A stretch of DNA of 64,000 bases from CBDCCT01 sp965214995 (GCA_965214995.1 CBDCCT010000002.1:4774001-4838000); one strand, 5' to 3'; shown: positions 24,723-33,513, numbered from the stretch's first letter. The notes: a model not told the origin generated them from the sequence alone. Numbers and translations are program-made.

Positions 24723-26234
24723 ATGTCTTTTCAGGCGCTTTACGCAGTAGCATTAGGGGTGCGTCCAAACTCCCGCAAACTTAATGGGTCTCGCTCTTTT
24801 ACCCGGTTAGCTGCCGGACTCCTGCTGGCTCTGTCCGCGCTGCTCACAGCTTGCCCCGGCCTGCCGCCGCCCGAAGAGATTGACTTTGAAAATGACCCAA
24901 GTATTCTGCGGGGCGCTTGGACGGGAAAAGTGGGAGGAATAGCATACGCCAGCGTATCTTCTTTAACATTTAGCCCGGACGGGCAGCGATTGGCTGTGGC
25001 GGCCTCCCGAGGCACGCCCTACGACATAACAATTTATGACGCGGACACGCTCGAGCCCTCCGGGAAGTTAGCGCTGGGCGAAGAGGAGTATATCTCCGCT
25101 GTGGTCTTTGGCCCCGGCGGCACCTTGGCAACCTCCGGCATAAACGTTTCTTTTTGGGACGCATCAACGGGCGAACGCTTGCGCACGCTGACGAAGGTAA
25201 AAAACGTAGAGGCGTTCTCCAAAGATCTGACGATGGGGGCCACGGTGGAGCAGAAAGCCCGAGGTACGGTAAGGGTCAAAGTTTGGGATTTGGCTACCGA
25301 GACGCTTCTCAACACCTTTGAGGTGACAACCTACGCCGTTGTTGACGCTTATAGGGTTCAAGTCACCGACGTTGCTTTTAGCCCTGACGGCAGAACCTTG
25401 GCGATAGCGGACAATGTTTACGGGGCGAACGAGAACTACGTCGGCACGCTGGGGCTGTGGAATTTAGAGACGGGCACCCTCGAAAAGACGTTCGAGCCCC
25501 GGACTCAATCCTGTACATACATTCAGGCGGTCGCCTTTAGCCCCGACGGTCAAAGCGTCGCCTTTAACGAATGCTTTGCCGATTTTTCTCTCCTGGACGT
25601 AGCGTCTGGCAAACTTTTACCCTTGTCTCACACCATTCAAGTAGCGCGGGATTTCGCCTTTAGTCCAGACGGTACTCGCCTGGTAACGCGGCGCTACAGA
25701 GACGACGCTGACGCCCCTGTCCTCGACGTGTGGAATCTTGATGGGGGTTTAGTGGGCACTCTTGAGGGCGAGGGCGGAATAGCCTTTGAAGGTCCTCTCT
25801 CCTTTAGCGCCGACGGCTCACGTGTGGCTACAAATGATGGGGGCGGGACGGTCAGCATATGGGACGTTTCGAGCTCAAAGCGTCTTGCCACCCTACCCGA
25901 ACTCGAGCCCTTCGAGGTGCGTTTGGCGCTCGAGGCCTCCTACATAGACGAGCGCAATTACGCAGTAACGGGAACGCTAACGACGGAAGCGGGAGACGTT
26001 TACAGGCTCGAAGGCACCACCTATAGCGGCACCGGGCACCGCTACGTCAGACCCGCCCACGCCGCGCCGACGCCCCCAAGATTTCAGGCCAACGCTTTTG
26101 ACGCCGACGGCACCCTGCACTGGACACTTGAAGCCGCACTTTTGCACGGAAGCACCTCATACGATGGTTCGGTTCAAGACGTGAGCGCTCAAGCTACCGG
26201 CTTCAGCCAATACTTCTCTATGGAGCGCCCTTAG
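24723..26234 (+). CDS. WD40-repeat lipoprotein
   Basis: A roughly 503-residue lipoprotein with signal region and lipobox LLTAC near residue 43. At least six WD40-like blades follow, with the phrases VAFSPDGQ, LTFSPDGQ, FAFSPDGT and SFSADGS each leading to a W-D dipeptide. The last 110 residues form a separate beta-rich domain. Probably a surface propeller that binds proteins. ATG 24723 is preferred to the adjacent TTG. It ends 4 bases inside the convergent JAMM gene. Confidence 0.85.
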   Translation: MSFQALYAVALGVRPNSRKLNGSRSFTRLAAGLLLALSALLTACPGLPPPEEIDFENDPSILRGAWTGKVGGIAYASVSSLTFSPDGQRLAVAASRGTPYDITIYDADTLEPSGKLALGEEEYISAVVFGPGGTLATSGINVSFWDASTGERLRTLTKVKNVEAFSKDLTMGATVEQKARGTVRVKVWDLATETLLNTFEVTTYAVVDAYRVQVTDVAFSPDGRTLAIADNVYGANENYVGTLGLWNLETGTLEKTFEPRTQSCTYIQAVAFSPDGQSVAFNECFADFSLLDVASGKLLPLSHTIQVARDFAFSPDGTRLVTRRYRDDADAPVLDVWNLDGGLVGTLEGEGGIAFEGPLSFSADGSRVATNDGGGTVSIWDVSSSKRLATLPELEPFEVRLALEASYIDERNYAVTGTLTTEAGDVYRLEGTTYSGTGHRYVRPAHAAPTPPRFQANAFDADGTLHWTLEAALLHGSTSYDGSVQDVSAQATGFSQYFSMERP

Positions 26235-26629
26235 CTCACAGAAACAACCAACTCGAGTTCGCTAGACCCCCCGCTCGAGAACTCAAACGCGCGCACTATA
26301 CCGCTCAACGGCAGCACGACCAGGTGAACCACCTCGTAACGCGCTTCTTCTAAATCGGTTGACGAGGGCGTGGGAGGGCCGTGCGGGTGCGAGTGGTAGA
26401 GGGCGAGGAGCGTTTCACCCCGTGCGTCCGCCTCCTGAAGCGCGGCTAAAACCTCTTCCGGACGAGCGAAGAAGCGCGTCTCGGGCCGGGCGGCGACGTT
26501 GGCGAGGGGGACGCGCCGCTGGATACCGTTTTCTGTGCCGAAGAGGAGACCGACGCATTCGTTGGGGAGTTCGTTGCGGGCGTGCTCGAGCACCTCCTCC
26601 CACACGCGCCGAGGCAGGCAAAAGCTCAC
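26231..26629 (-). CDS. JAMM/Mov34-type metalloprotease
   Basis: A 132-residue minimal JAMM domain: Glu24, then His79-x-His81 and Asp92 (HxHx10D, zinc site) with Ser in SST. Bacterial members cleave ubiquitin-like proteins or sulfur carriers after their Gly-Gly end. The nearby E1-like gene suggests the two act on the same carrier, as Thermus JAMM and TtuC do on TtuB. It overlaps the upstream nucleoside phosphorylase by 4 bases (ATGA). Confidence 0.9.
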   Translation of the reverse strand: MSFCLPRRVWEEVLEHARNELPNECVGLLFGTENGIQRRVPLANVAARPETRFFARPEEVLAALQEADARGETLLALYHSHPHGPPTPSSTDLEEARYEVVHLVVLPLSGIVRAFEFSSGGSSELELVVSVS

Positions 26630-27903
26630 GCCAAGGTCTCTAAGACCAGCGGCGGCACCTCCACCGGCTCAGCAGAGAAGGTAAAAGCATCCTGAAGAAG
26701 CCGCACCGCCTCCTCCAACCCTCGTGCGTTGTGATACACCGTGACAAGTGGTTCTCCCGCCCCGACCTCGTCACCAATTTTGGCGTGCAACACCGCGCCC
26801 ACGCCCAAATCTATGGCGTCGCCCTTCTTGCTGCGCCCGCCGCCCAAAATCTTGACCACCTCCCCGACCTTGAGCGCTTCGACTTCGCGCACGTAACCAT
26901 TTTGGGGGGCTTTTATTTGATGCTGCTCCGCGGCGAGCTCGAGCTCCCCCACCCGCGCCACCAAACCCCCTTGCGCGGCTATCCACCTTTCAAATTTTGC
27001 ATACGCCTCGCCGTTGGAAAGCTTCGCGGCGATGTCCTCACGGCTTCCGTTAAGCCCCGACGCGTTCAACACCTCCGCCGCCAGCGTGACGCAGAGTTTT
27101 TCTAAGTCCTCCGGCCCCTCGCCCTTGAGGCAGCGCGCGGCCTCCTGGACCTCGAGCGCGTGCCCCACCGCATAACCCAAGGGCTCCCTCATGCTGCTGA
27201 TGACCGCGCGCGCGCGTCGCCCCGCGCGGTTGCCGATGTCCACCATCGCCCCGGCTAAATCCCGCGCCTCGTCCAGCGTTTTCATGAACGCACCACTCCC
27301 GACTTTCACGTCCAGCACGATGGACTGCGCGCCGCTCGCCAGTTTTTTGCTCATAATGGAACTGGCGATGAGCGGGAGCGAGGCGACGGTGGCGGTGGCG
27401 TCGCGCAGGGCGTAGAGGAGGCCGTCGGCGGGGGCTAAGTCTTTGGACTGGCCGCTCACCACCACGCCCACCCTACGCGCCTGCTCTAAAAACTCCCTTT
27501 CTGAGAGAGTGGCGCGAAAACCGGGGATGCTCTCCAGCTTGTCCACCGTGCCCCCCGTGTGCCCGAGCCCGCGCCCGCTCATCTTGGCGACGGTCGCGCC
27601 GCAGACAGCGAGAAGCGGCGCGAGCACCAAGCTAGTCTTGTCGCCCACGCCGCCCGTCGAGTGCTTGTCAACGGTGTGGGGAAAGTCGCTCAAATCGAGC
27701 GTGTCGCCCGACGCCGCCATGACCTGCGTTAGGTGGGCGGTTTCCCTTGGGCTCATGCCCCGCCAGCACACCGCCATGAGCCAGGCGGCGGCCTGGTAGT
27801 CGGGCACCTCGCCCCGGACGAAGCCCGTAACAAACGCTTCCAAGTCCTCTAAAGAATGCTCTTCTCCCGCACGTTTTCGGGTGATAAAACTTGTGGCGCG
27901 CAT
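26626..27903 (-). CDS. deoA: Pyrimidine-nucleoside (thymidine) phosphorylase
   Basis: A 425-residue enzyme that splits pyrimidine nucleosides with phosphate. The signature SGRGLGHTGGTVDKLESIPGF and the phosphate-binding KHSTGGVGDKTSL are complete, and the C-terminal biotinyl-like fold (APQNGYVREVEALKVG) is present. The length is typical. Thymidine-only (deoA) and broader uridine/thymidine (pdp) specificity cannot be told apart. Confidence 0.93.
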   Translation of the reverse strand: MRATSFITRKRAGEEHSLEDLEAFVTGFVRGEVPDYQAAAWLMAVCWRGMSPRETAHLTQVMAASGDTLDLSDFPHTVDKHSTGGVGDKTSLVLAPLLAVCGATVAKMSGRGLGHTGGTVDKLESIPGFRATLSEREFLEQARRVGVVVSGQSKDLAPADGLLYALRDATATVASLPLIASSIMSKKLASGAQSIVLDVKVGSGAFMKTLDEARDLAGAMVDIGNRAGRRARAVISSMREPLGYAVGHALEVQEAARCLKGEGPEDLEKLCVTLAAEVLNASGLNGSREDIAAKLSNGEAYAKFERWIAAQGGLVARVGELELAAEQHQIKAPQNGYVREVEALKVGEVVKILGGGRSKKGDAIDLGVGAVLHAKIGDEVGAGEPLVTVYHNARGLEEAVRLLQDAFTFSAEPVEVPPLVLETLA

Positions 27904-28023
27904 AGCCCAGTGTATGACAAACCGATGTGTAGCAGGTTTTACACGGATTGAGAACAGTATTACGGGCTTTTCTCAGGTGAACGTTAGGCGATTCTGAACC
28001 TTGCGGTGACAGGGCCGCGCCGC

Positions 28024-28923
28024 CTACCGTGCCCCCGTCGCCTTGACGGAAGGAACGCGGGCGGGGCGTCTCGAGCGGTTCACCATCACAATCCCCAAAA
28101 TCGCCACCGCGCCGCCCACCAGCGTCACCCGGCTCGGCACCTCGCCGATGAAGAGCCACGAGAAGAGGAGGCTGAAGACGGGCACCGTGTAGAGGTAGGC
28201 CGTCACCAGCGTGACGGGCGCTTGCGAGAGGGCGTAAGCAAAAATCGCGTAGGCCACCGCCGCCGGGAACACGCCGATGTAGAGCGTGGCTAAAAGAGGC
28301 GCAGGGGCTGCGCCCGCCACCTCTGCTGGAAAACCGGGCCAGAAAATAAGCAGGGGCAGCGTGCCCGCCCAGGTCGCAAAGGCGCTCACCTCGACCGCCT
28401 TGTAACGCGCAAACAGCGGCTTTTGCAGCACAAAATAAAAGGCCGTGACCACCGACGAGAGGAGAATGAGCAGCGCGTAGGGGTTAAAGCCAAAGGCCGC
28501 CTCCTCACCCCAGACAATCAGCGCCACGCCCGAAAACGACACAATGATGCCGCCCCAACCCAGGGGCGGCAAACGGTCGCCAAGCATAAAGAACGCGATA
28601 ACCGCGGTGATGGCGGGCGCGGTGGCGATGATGAGGCTCGCCGCGCCCGCCGTGACGTAAAGTTCGCCGTAGTTGAGGGCCAGATGATAGATGGTCACAC
28701 CCAACAGGCCCAGCAGGAAAAAGATGGGCAGGTCGCGCCGCGCGGGCAGGAGCCGCTTTTTGCTCAGCGCCAGATAGGGCACAAAGCAGAGCGAGGCGAC
28801 GAGAAAACGGCCCAGCGTCAGGTGTGCCGCCGAAAAGCCTTCCAAACCCACCTTGATGAGCGGAAAGGCCGAACCCCACAAGGCCGCGAGCAAGAGCAGG
28901 CTGAGGAGGACTTTACGGCTCAC
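28024..28923 (-). CDS. EamA/DMT-family exporter
   Basis: A 299-residue membrane protein with ten hydrophobic segments arranged as two EamA repeats, the first opening with LLAALWGSAFPLIKVGLEG. Family members export amino acids or metabolites. Start GTG 28923. Substrate unknown. Confidence 0.88.
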   Translation of the reverse strand: MSRKVLLSLLLLAALWGSAFPLIKVGLEGFSAAHLTLGRFLVASLCFVPYLALSKKRLLPARRDLPIFFLLGLLGVTIYHLALNYGELYVTAGAASLIIATAPAITAVIAFFMLGDRLPPLGWGGIIVSFSGVALIVWGEEAAFGFNPYALLILLSSVVTAFYFVLQKPLFARYKAVEVSAFATWAGTLPLLIFWPGFPAEVAGAAPAPLLATLYIGVFPAAVAYAIFAYALSQAPVTLVTAYLYTVPVFSLLFSWLFIGEVPSRVTLVGGAVAILGIVMVNRSRRPARVPSVKATGAR

Positions 28924-28959
28924 CGCATCACCTTAACACCAGGAGCGAGAGAAAAGAGA

Positions 28960-28994
28960 AAAGGACTGAGAAATTACTTTCACCTCAGTCCTTT
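28960..28994. terminator. Terminator between hsp33 and the EamA gene
   Basis: Perfect 11-bp stem AAAGGACTGAG (28960-28970) / CTCAGTCCTTT (28984-28994) with a 13-base loop. On the minus strand it is followed by a pyrimidine-rich T tract, so it ends hsp33 transcription. Confidence 0.8.
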
Positions 28995-29011
28995 CCTCTT
29001 CCTTTACTCTC

Positions 29012-29995
29012 TTATGCTGGCAACATCACCGGGCGACCGCAGGCGCAAAGCTCTTCGTCGCGGATCATCGTCGCTTGGCCCTCGCGGTACCAGAGCGTGT
29101 CGCACTCGGGGCAGCGGATTTCGTTTTCAGAAATGCCGCGAATCGCGGGGGGCTCGATCCAGCGTTTTTCGCCGCACCAGTGGCAGACGACCTCGGCGCC
29201 GCCGTCCTCTTCTATCATCGCCTCGCGCTCGTCGCGCGTGAAGTAGGCGAGAGCGTCGAGCGCTTTTCGGTCGGAGCAGCGGCACTCGAAGCGCAGGGGC
29301 AGCGCGTCCGGGGTGAGGAGTTCGAACTCGAGCCCCCGGCAAAGCTCCTCGATAATCTCTAATAAACTCATACGCCCCATCGCGGCGGTGAGCTGGCCCA
29401 AGGCTGCGACGTTCTCGCCCAAGCGCGTCAGCGTGTCCTCTTCGGCGCCGGGCAGCGCCTGCAACACGACGCCGCCCGAGCGGACGACCTCGCCGCCCTC
29501 AACGTACACGCCCAGCAGCACCGCCGAGGCGACCTGCTCGGACTGGGCCAAGAAAACGGTGATGTCGTCAGCAATCTCGCCCGAGGTGAGGGGCACCGAC
29601 GAGCTGTAGGGCTCGCCGTAGGGCGCGTGCGAGCGGATGACCTGGATGTCGCCCGCGCCCAGGGCCCCGCCCACGTCGAGCTTGCCATCAGGCCGCAGGG
29701 GCAGATGCACGTTCGGGTTGGTGACGTAACCGCGCACCGCCCCGTCGAGTCCGGCCTCGGCGATCACGCCGCCTAAGGGGCCGTCGCCGCGCAGGCGCAA
29801 CGTCACGCGGTCTTGCGGGTTTTTGAGCAGGACGTGCGACAGCAAAAGGGCCCCGGTGAGGGTGCGGCCCAAAGCCGCCGTCGCGGTGGGCAGGGTGTCG
29901 TGGCGCGTTCTGGCGAGTTCGACGAGCGCGGTCGTGTCGGCGGCCACCACGCGGACGGAGCCGCGCGCAGCCAAGCCGCGAAGCAGGTAAGACAT
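29012..29995 (-). CDS. hslO: Hsp33 redox chaperone with an extra cysteine-rich C-terminal extension
   Basis: A 327-residue, oxidation-activated holdase. The redox-switch zinc ligands are Cys238/Cys240 (CRC) and Cys271/Cys274 (CHWC). A further 45 residues carry two more pairs, Cys295/Cys298 (CPEC) and Cys317/Cys319 (CAC), which could bind a second zinc; usual Hsp33 proteins end near residue 290. Start ATG 29995 (MSYLLRG) follows GAGAGGA. The frame stays open upstream but lacks a family-like sequence there. Confidence 0.92.
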   Translation of the reverse strand: MSYLLRGLAARGSVRVVAADTTALVELARTRHDTLPTATAALGRTLTGALLLSHVLLKNPQDRVTLRLRGDGPLGGVIAEAGLDGAVRGYVTNPNVHLPLRPDGKLDVGGALGAGDIQVIRSHAPYGEPYSSSVPLTSGEIADDITVFLAQSEQVASAVLLGVYVEGGEVVRSGGVVLQALPGAEEDTLTRLGENVAALGQLTAAMGRMSLLEIIEELCRGLEFELLTPDALPLRFECRCSDRKALDALAYFTRDEREAMIEEDGGAEVVCHWCGEKRWIEPPAIRGISENEIRCPECDTLWYREGQATMIRDEELCACGRPVMLPA

Positions 29996-30151
29996 GAATT
30001 GTCCTCTCTTGTAGACGCTAACAGGGGCTGCCGGAGCAGCCGGTAAAAGGGCTCGGGTTGATGGGCGTCTCAACCATCCATAAAAAGAAGTATAAAACTC
30101 GCGCCGCCGGGCCTCCGTAAGGCTGGTGACGAGCTCGAGATGTCTCGGGGT

Positions 30152-30649
30152 CTAGGTTTCGTAACGCGCTCTGTGACGTTTTTTCATCTCCTTGTAACGC
30201 GCATTTTCCCTCGCCGCCACATACTTTTCGTAGAAGATGGCTGCGGACTCGGCCTTTTCCTCGTCAACCTCGCGGGGCAGTTCGGCGCGGCCGTGTGCGC
30301 CGCTCCGCCCCTTTTTGTCGGGCGGGACCGCGCCTTTATACTTCTTGCCGCCCTTGTGGTTGGCGTAGCGGCGGGCCCTGGTCCAGCCCATCTGCAAAAA
30401 TTTACGCGCCATGTCCGCGCCCACGAAGTCGTCCGCCGCCAGATACGCGTGGAACATCTCGAAAAGCTTGTCGGACGATTCCTTGGCTATCTCGGGCGTC
30501 CGGAAGCGCCAGTGGGGCAAGAGTTCGCCCTTGTAGGGCTCGACCAAAAGCACACCCTGCTCGCCCTTGCCGACGCGGTAGAGGTCGGGGCGCTCGCGGA
30601 AGTCGATGCTGCCGAAGTCGAGGTCGTAGTCAAAAGCCATACGTTTCAT
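30152..30649 (-). CDS. DUF4385-domain protein
   Basis: A 165-residue cytosolic protein. The family phrases FDYDLDFGSIDFRERPDLY, GEQGVLLVEPYKGE and MARKFLQMGWTRARRYANHKGGKKY are present, the last strongly basic. Function unknown; nucleic-acid contact is conceivable from the basic patches. Start ATG 30649 after GGAGG; ATG 30640 is an alternative. The open frame continues upstream but looks non-coding. Confidence 0.85.
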   Translation of the reverse strand: MKRMAFDYDLDFGSIDFRERPDLYRVGKGEQGVLLVEPYKGELLPHWRFRTPEIAKESSDKLFEMFHAYLAADDFVGADMARKFLQMGWTRARRYANHKGGKKYKGAVPPDKKGRSGAHGRAELPREVDEEKAESAAIFYEKYVAARENARYKEMKKRHRARYET

Positions 30650-30879
30650 CCTACCTCCGCGAGCACGCCCCGAAACAGAGGCCGTGAAGCGGCGGAGAGG
30701 CTTTAAACCCGGAGTCGGTCGCGCGGGGGATGTTGGCACAGGTTGGGTCACGCCCTTGCTAAACCGGGTGCAGCCCCAGAAAGTCCCGCTTAAGCAGGCG
30801 CAGGAAAAGCCGAGGTGCTCGAGTGAGGGTCGGTAGGGAGGATCGGGCGCTGGGTCACGGCCCCTATCGCGCCACACCC

Positions 30880-30908
30880 TTGTGAAGTGGGCGCGCACCC
30901 AGTATGCT
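30880..30908 (+). promoter_or_regulatory. Sigma-70-type promoter for the SDR-like gene
   Basis: TTGTGA (30880-30885), 17-base spacer, TATGCT (30903-30908). The -10 is followed after 8 bases (GGAGCGTT) by the ATG. Nearly the same stretch, TAGGCT-GGAGCGTT-ATG, precedes proS (60356-60372). Confidence 0.6.
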
Positions 30909-30916
30909 GGAGCGTT

Positions 30917-31849
30917 ATGACGAATCTTGCGTCTCAGAGTACGGTTAGCGTGGTTTTGGTGACCAACGTCGGTCAGGGCTTCGGGCGGGCCGTCGCGCTC
31001 GCCTACGGCCAGGCCGACTATGACGTCGTCTGCGCCGACAGAGACGTGGACTTGGCCTCAAAGACCGCCGCGGAAATCGAGGAGGGGGGCGGCCAGGCCA
31101 TCCCCATCCAGGCCGACATGACCACCCAGATGGACGTGCAAAACGCCTTTGAGAAGGTGTTCGAGATTTTCGGCGACCTCTCGGGCGTGGTCCACGTGGC
31201 TTCGTTCGAGAGCCACACCCGCTTCCGCGACCTAAGCGAAAACGAATTCAACGAGCTCCTGGACGAAAACGTGCGGAGCACGTTTTTAACGCTCAAGACG
31301 GCGGCGCGTCTTCTAAGGAACGCCTGGCTGGTGCTGGTGAGCCCGCCCAGAAGTGCCACCGAGCCCCACATGGTCGCGGTGCGGGGCGCTATTACCCGCA
31401 TGGCCGCGGGGTTCGAGGCGCGTTACAGCACGCTGCGCGTCAACGTGGTGGTGCCCTCGCGCACCGCCTCGGACCCCCGGCACGACGCGCCTCTGGTCAA
31501 GAGCGTGCGTTACCTGGGGTCGGACGAGGCGGTGGGGCTTTCCGGCCACAGGTTTTACGTGACGCTGCCGCCCCCGCCCCGCGTCACCGAGTCGCTCCTG
31601 CCCGAGGTCCGCGCCGCGCTGGACGAAAACGTGCGCCAGGACGATCTGGAGGCGAGTCTTTACGAAGAGGACATGGAGGACGAGCGCGCGGAGGGCGCAG
31701 AAGACGAGGCGGAGGCTGAAGGCGGCCTGAACGACACAGAAACAGAGGACGGTTACAGCTTGGGGGACGACGTTGTCGGCGAAGACGAGGACGCTGAAGG
31801 TTATAGCGACCTTCTTTTGCGGCTCGAGAACCTCAAGAACCCGCGGTGA
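30917..31849 (+). CDS. SDR-fold protein lacking the catalytic residues, with a long acidic tail
   Basis: A 310-residue protein. The first 215 residues follow the short-chain dehydrogenase layout (VVLVTNVGQGFGRAVALAY, then the nucleotide-adjacent ADMTTQ, GVVHVAS and NEFNELLDENVRSTFL). The glycine motif is altered (TN instead of TG), NNAG is replaced by HVAS and the YxxxK pair is missing (VAVRGAI). The last 90 residues are dominated by Asp and Glu. It therefore looks like a non-enzymatic dinucleotide-binding or scaffold protein. It is followed by nrdR on the same strand. Confidence 0.75.
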   Translation: MTNLASQSTVSVVLVTNVGQGFGRAVALAYGQADYDVVCADRDVDLASKTAAEIEEGGGQAIPIQADMTTQMDVQNAFEKVFEIFGDLSGVVHVASFESHTRFRDLSENEFNELLDENVRSTFLTLKTAARLLRNAWLVLVSPPRSATEPHMVAVRGAITRMAAGFEARYSTLRVNVVVPSRTASDPRHDAPLVKSVRYLGSDEAVGLSGHRFYVTLPPPPRVTESLLPEVRAALDENVRQDDLEASLYEEDMEDERAEGAEDEAEAEGGLNDTETEDGYSLGDDVVGEDEDAEGYSDLLLRLENLKNPR

Positions 31850-31859
31850 CCATATCGGA

Positions 31860-31885
31860 GATCATGGCCGTAGATCATGGCCGTA
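31860..31885. repeat. Tandem duplication of 13 bp upstream of nrdR
   Basis: GATCATGGCCGTA occurs twice in direct succession (31860-31872 and 31873-31885), 44 bases before the nrdR start. It may be a regulator site or a slippage duplication. Confidence 0.6.
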
Positions 31886-31928
31886 GCTGGTGCGGTAGGG
31901 TGAATCACGAGGGGCTGGGGGCAGACGC

Positions 31929-32390
31929 GTGAAGTGCCCCTTTTGCTCGTCTCATGACACCCGCGTGGTCAACTCGCGCCCCTCGGACGAGAACACCGCC
32001 ATTCGCAGGCGGCGCGAGTGCACGGCCTGCGCGCGCCGCTTTACCACCTACGAGCGCGCGCAGTTCGAGGTGCTGATGGTCAAAAAGCGCTCCGGCAGGC
32101 GTGAGGCCTTCGACCCCGACAAGCTCCTCAACAAGCTGCGCATCGCCTCCAACAAGCGGCCCGTGACCGAGAAACAGCTGCGCGAGTTCGCCTACACCTT
32201 TGAAGACGAGGTGTCGGTGCCGGAAGTAGCTTCCGAAGAGATCGGGGTGCGGGCGCTCCGCTTCCTCAAAAGCCTCGACGACGTGGCCTACATACGGTTT
32301 CTGAGCGTCTACCGCGATTTCGACTCGGTCGACCGTTTTATCGATGAGATCAAGCAGTTGGGCGAAGGGGAAAAGGAGGGCAAAAAATAA
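31929..32390 (+). CDS. nrdR: Transcriptional repressor NrdR
   Basis: Represses ribonucleotide reductase genes in response to nucleotide levels. The 153-residue protein begins with a zinc ribbon (CPFC...CTAC) and the basic RRRRECTACARRFTTYE, followed by the ATP-cone (KRSGRREAFDPDKLLNKLRIA). Start GTG 31929. No nrd genes are in the window. Confidence 0.96.
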   Translation: MKCPFCSSHDTRVVNSRPSDENTAIRRRRECTACARRFTTYERAQFEVLMVKKRSGRREAFDPDKLLNKLRIASNKRPVTEKQLREFAYTFEDEVSVPEVASEEIGVRALRFLKSLDDVAYIRFLSVYRDFDSVDRFIDEIKQLGEGEKEGKK

Positions 32391-32415
32391 GGGCACCTGT
32401 AAGGGTGCCCTTGTT
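32389..32415 (+). terminator. nrdR terminator
   Basis: Stem AAGGGCACC (32389-32397) / GGTGCCCTT (32404-32412), 6-base loop, followed by a T-containing tail. It overlaps the nrdR stop codon. Confidence 0.85.
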
Positions 32416-32435
32416 CCTTTGGCGTTACCAGCTAC

Positions 32436-33254
32436 TTACTGGTCGCCGCCCGTGCCGCCGGTCATGCCGCCCGTCATATCCATCCCGCCGGTCATGTCCA
32501 TATCGTCCATCATGTCGCCGCCGGTCATCATGTCGCCGCCGGTCATCATATCCATATCGCCCATCATGTCTTCGCCGCCGGTCATCATGTCACCGCCGGT
32601 CATCATGTCCATGCCGCCCATCATACCGGGGGTGATTTGCCCGCGGAGCTCGCCGCTCTCGTGCATCTCGGTGTGGACGTTGATGTAGAGGTTGCCCGCC
32701 TCGAACGCCTCGACCTGCTCGGGCGTGAGGTCGGCCTCGACGCTGAGGATGCCGCTCGAGCCGTCCGCGTCCGCGCTCACGTTGAGCGGGATGATGACGG
32801 GGCCGTTTTCGCCCGCGGGCGCCATGTGGATGTGCGCGGGCGTGCCCGCAATTTCGACAAGCGGGCTGCTCAGGTCGGAGAAGTCGCCCTGGACCGTGAG
32901 CGTGCCGTCGACTAGGCTGACCGACGCGGAGCCCGTCGCCGAGGTCTCGACGGGGGGAACCTGCTGGGCACCGGACAGCATGACCTCAAAGGTGTTCATG
33001 CCCATCATGCCGCCGGTCATGTCCATCCCGCCGGTCATCATGTCCATGCCACCGGTCATGCCCATGTCCATGCCGCCGGTCATATCCATCATGTCCTCGC
33101 CGCCGGTCATCATGTCGCCGCCGGTCATCATGTCGCCGCCGGTCATGTCCATCCCGCCCGTCATATCCATGTCGCCGCCGGTCATCCCGCCGGTATCTTG
33201 GGCGTAGGCCACGAGGCAGAAAGTGAGGCTCAAGGCTAAAAACATTCGTTTCAT
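32436..33254 (-). CDS. Exported CHRD-domain protein flanked by Met/Gly/Asp-rich repeats
   Basis: A 272-residue protein with a signal peptide (1-19). Residues 21-86 are a repeat built from units such as MTGGD and MDMTGG, with 23 Met in 66 residues. A CHRD domain follows near 88-205 (FEVMLSGAQQVPPVET...AHIHMAPAGENGPVI). A second Met/Gly/Asp repeat fills 210-272. The Met pattern could bind copper or act as an oxidant sink (inference). Start ATG 33254, eight bases after AAGGAG. It lies downstream of an ECF sigma/anti-sigma pair and may be a target. Confidence 0.85.
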   Translation of the reverse strand: MKRMFLALSLTFCLVAYAQDTGGMTGGDMDMTGGMDMTGGDMMTGGDMMTGGEDMMDMTGGMDMGMTGGMDMMTGGMDMTGGMMGMNTFEVMLSGAQQVPPVETSATGSASVSLVDGTLTVQGDFSDLSSPLVEIAGTPAHIHMAPAGENGPVIIPLNVSADADGSSGILSVEADLTPEQVEAFEAGNLYINVHTEMHESGELRGQITPGMMGGMDMMTGGDMMTGGEDMMGDMDMMTGGDMMTGGDMMDDMDMTGGMDMTGGMTGGTGGDQ

Positions 33255-33310
33255 GTTGCACACTCCTTCTTTGGATTGGTTCTTCTTTGTAGCGGTTCCT
33301 TCACATAGAC

Positions 33311-33343
33311 TTTTACACATCCGCGCGCAAAAAGGATGTAAAA
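33311..33343. promoter_or_regulatory. Inverted repeat upstream of the CHRD gene
   Basis: TTTTACACATCC (33311-33322) and GGATGTAAAA (33334-33343) can pair over 10 bases with a two-base bulge. The position, 57-89 bases before the ATG, suits an operator or a leader hairpin. Confidence 0.4.
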
Positions 33344-33513
33344 CCCTCTCCGACACGCCTGTTACGCGTTTTGAGTGTAGCGCGGCGCGTCACCCCGAAA
33401 ACGTAACTCAGGCTATTGTACACGCGCCCGGTACGGCGAAACAAGAAATGATGAAGGGTGGTCATGGGCGAGGCAGGCGCAGCCCGTGGAAAGTCGGCGA
33501 CACCACGTCGCGT

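Noticed and set aside
32436..33254. CRISPR-like appearance of the repeated GTCATCATGTCGCCGCCG units
   Set aside because: The repeats are in frame and encode MTGGD-type peptide repeats with no spacers.
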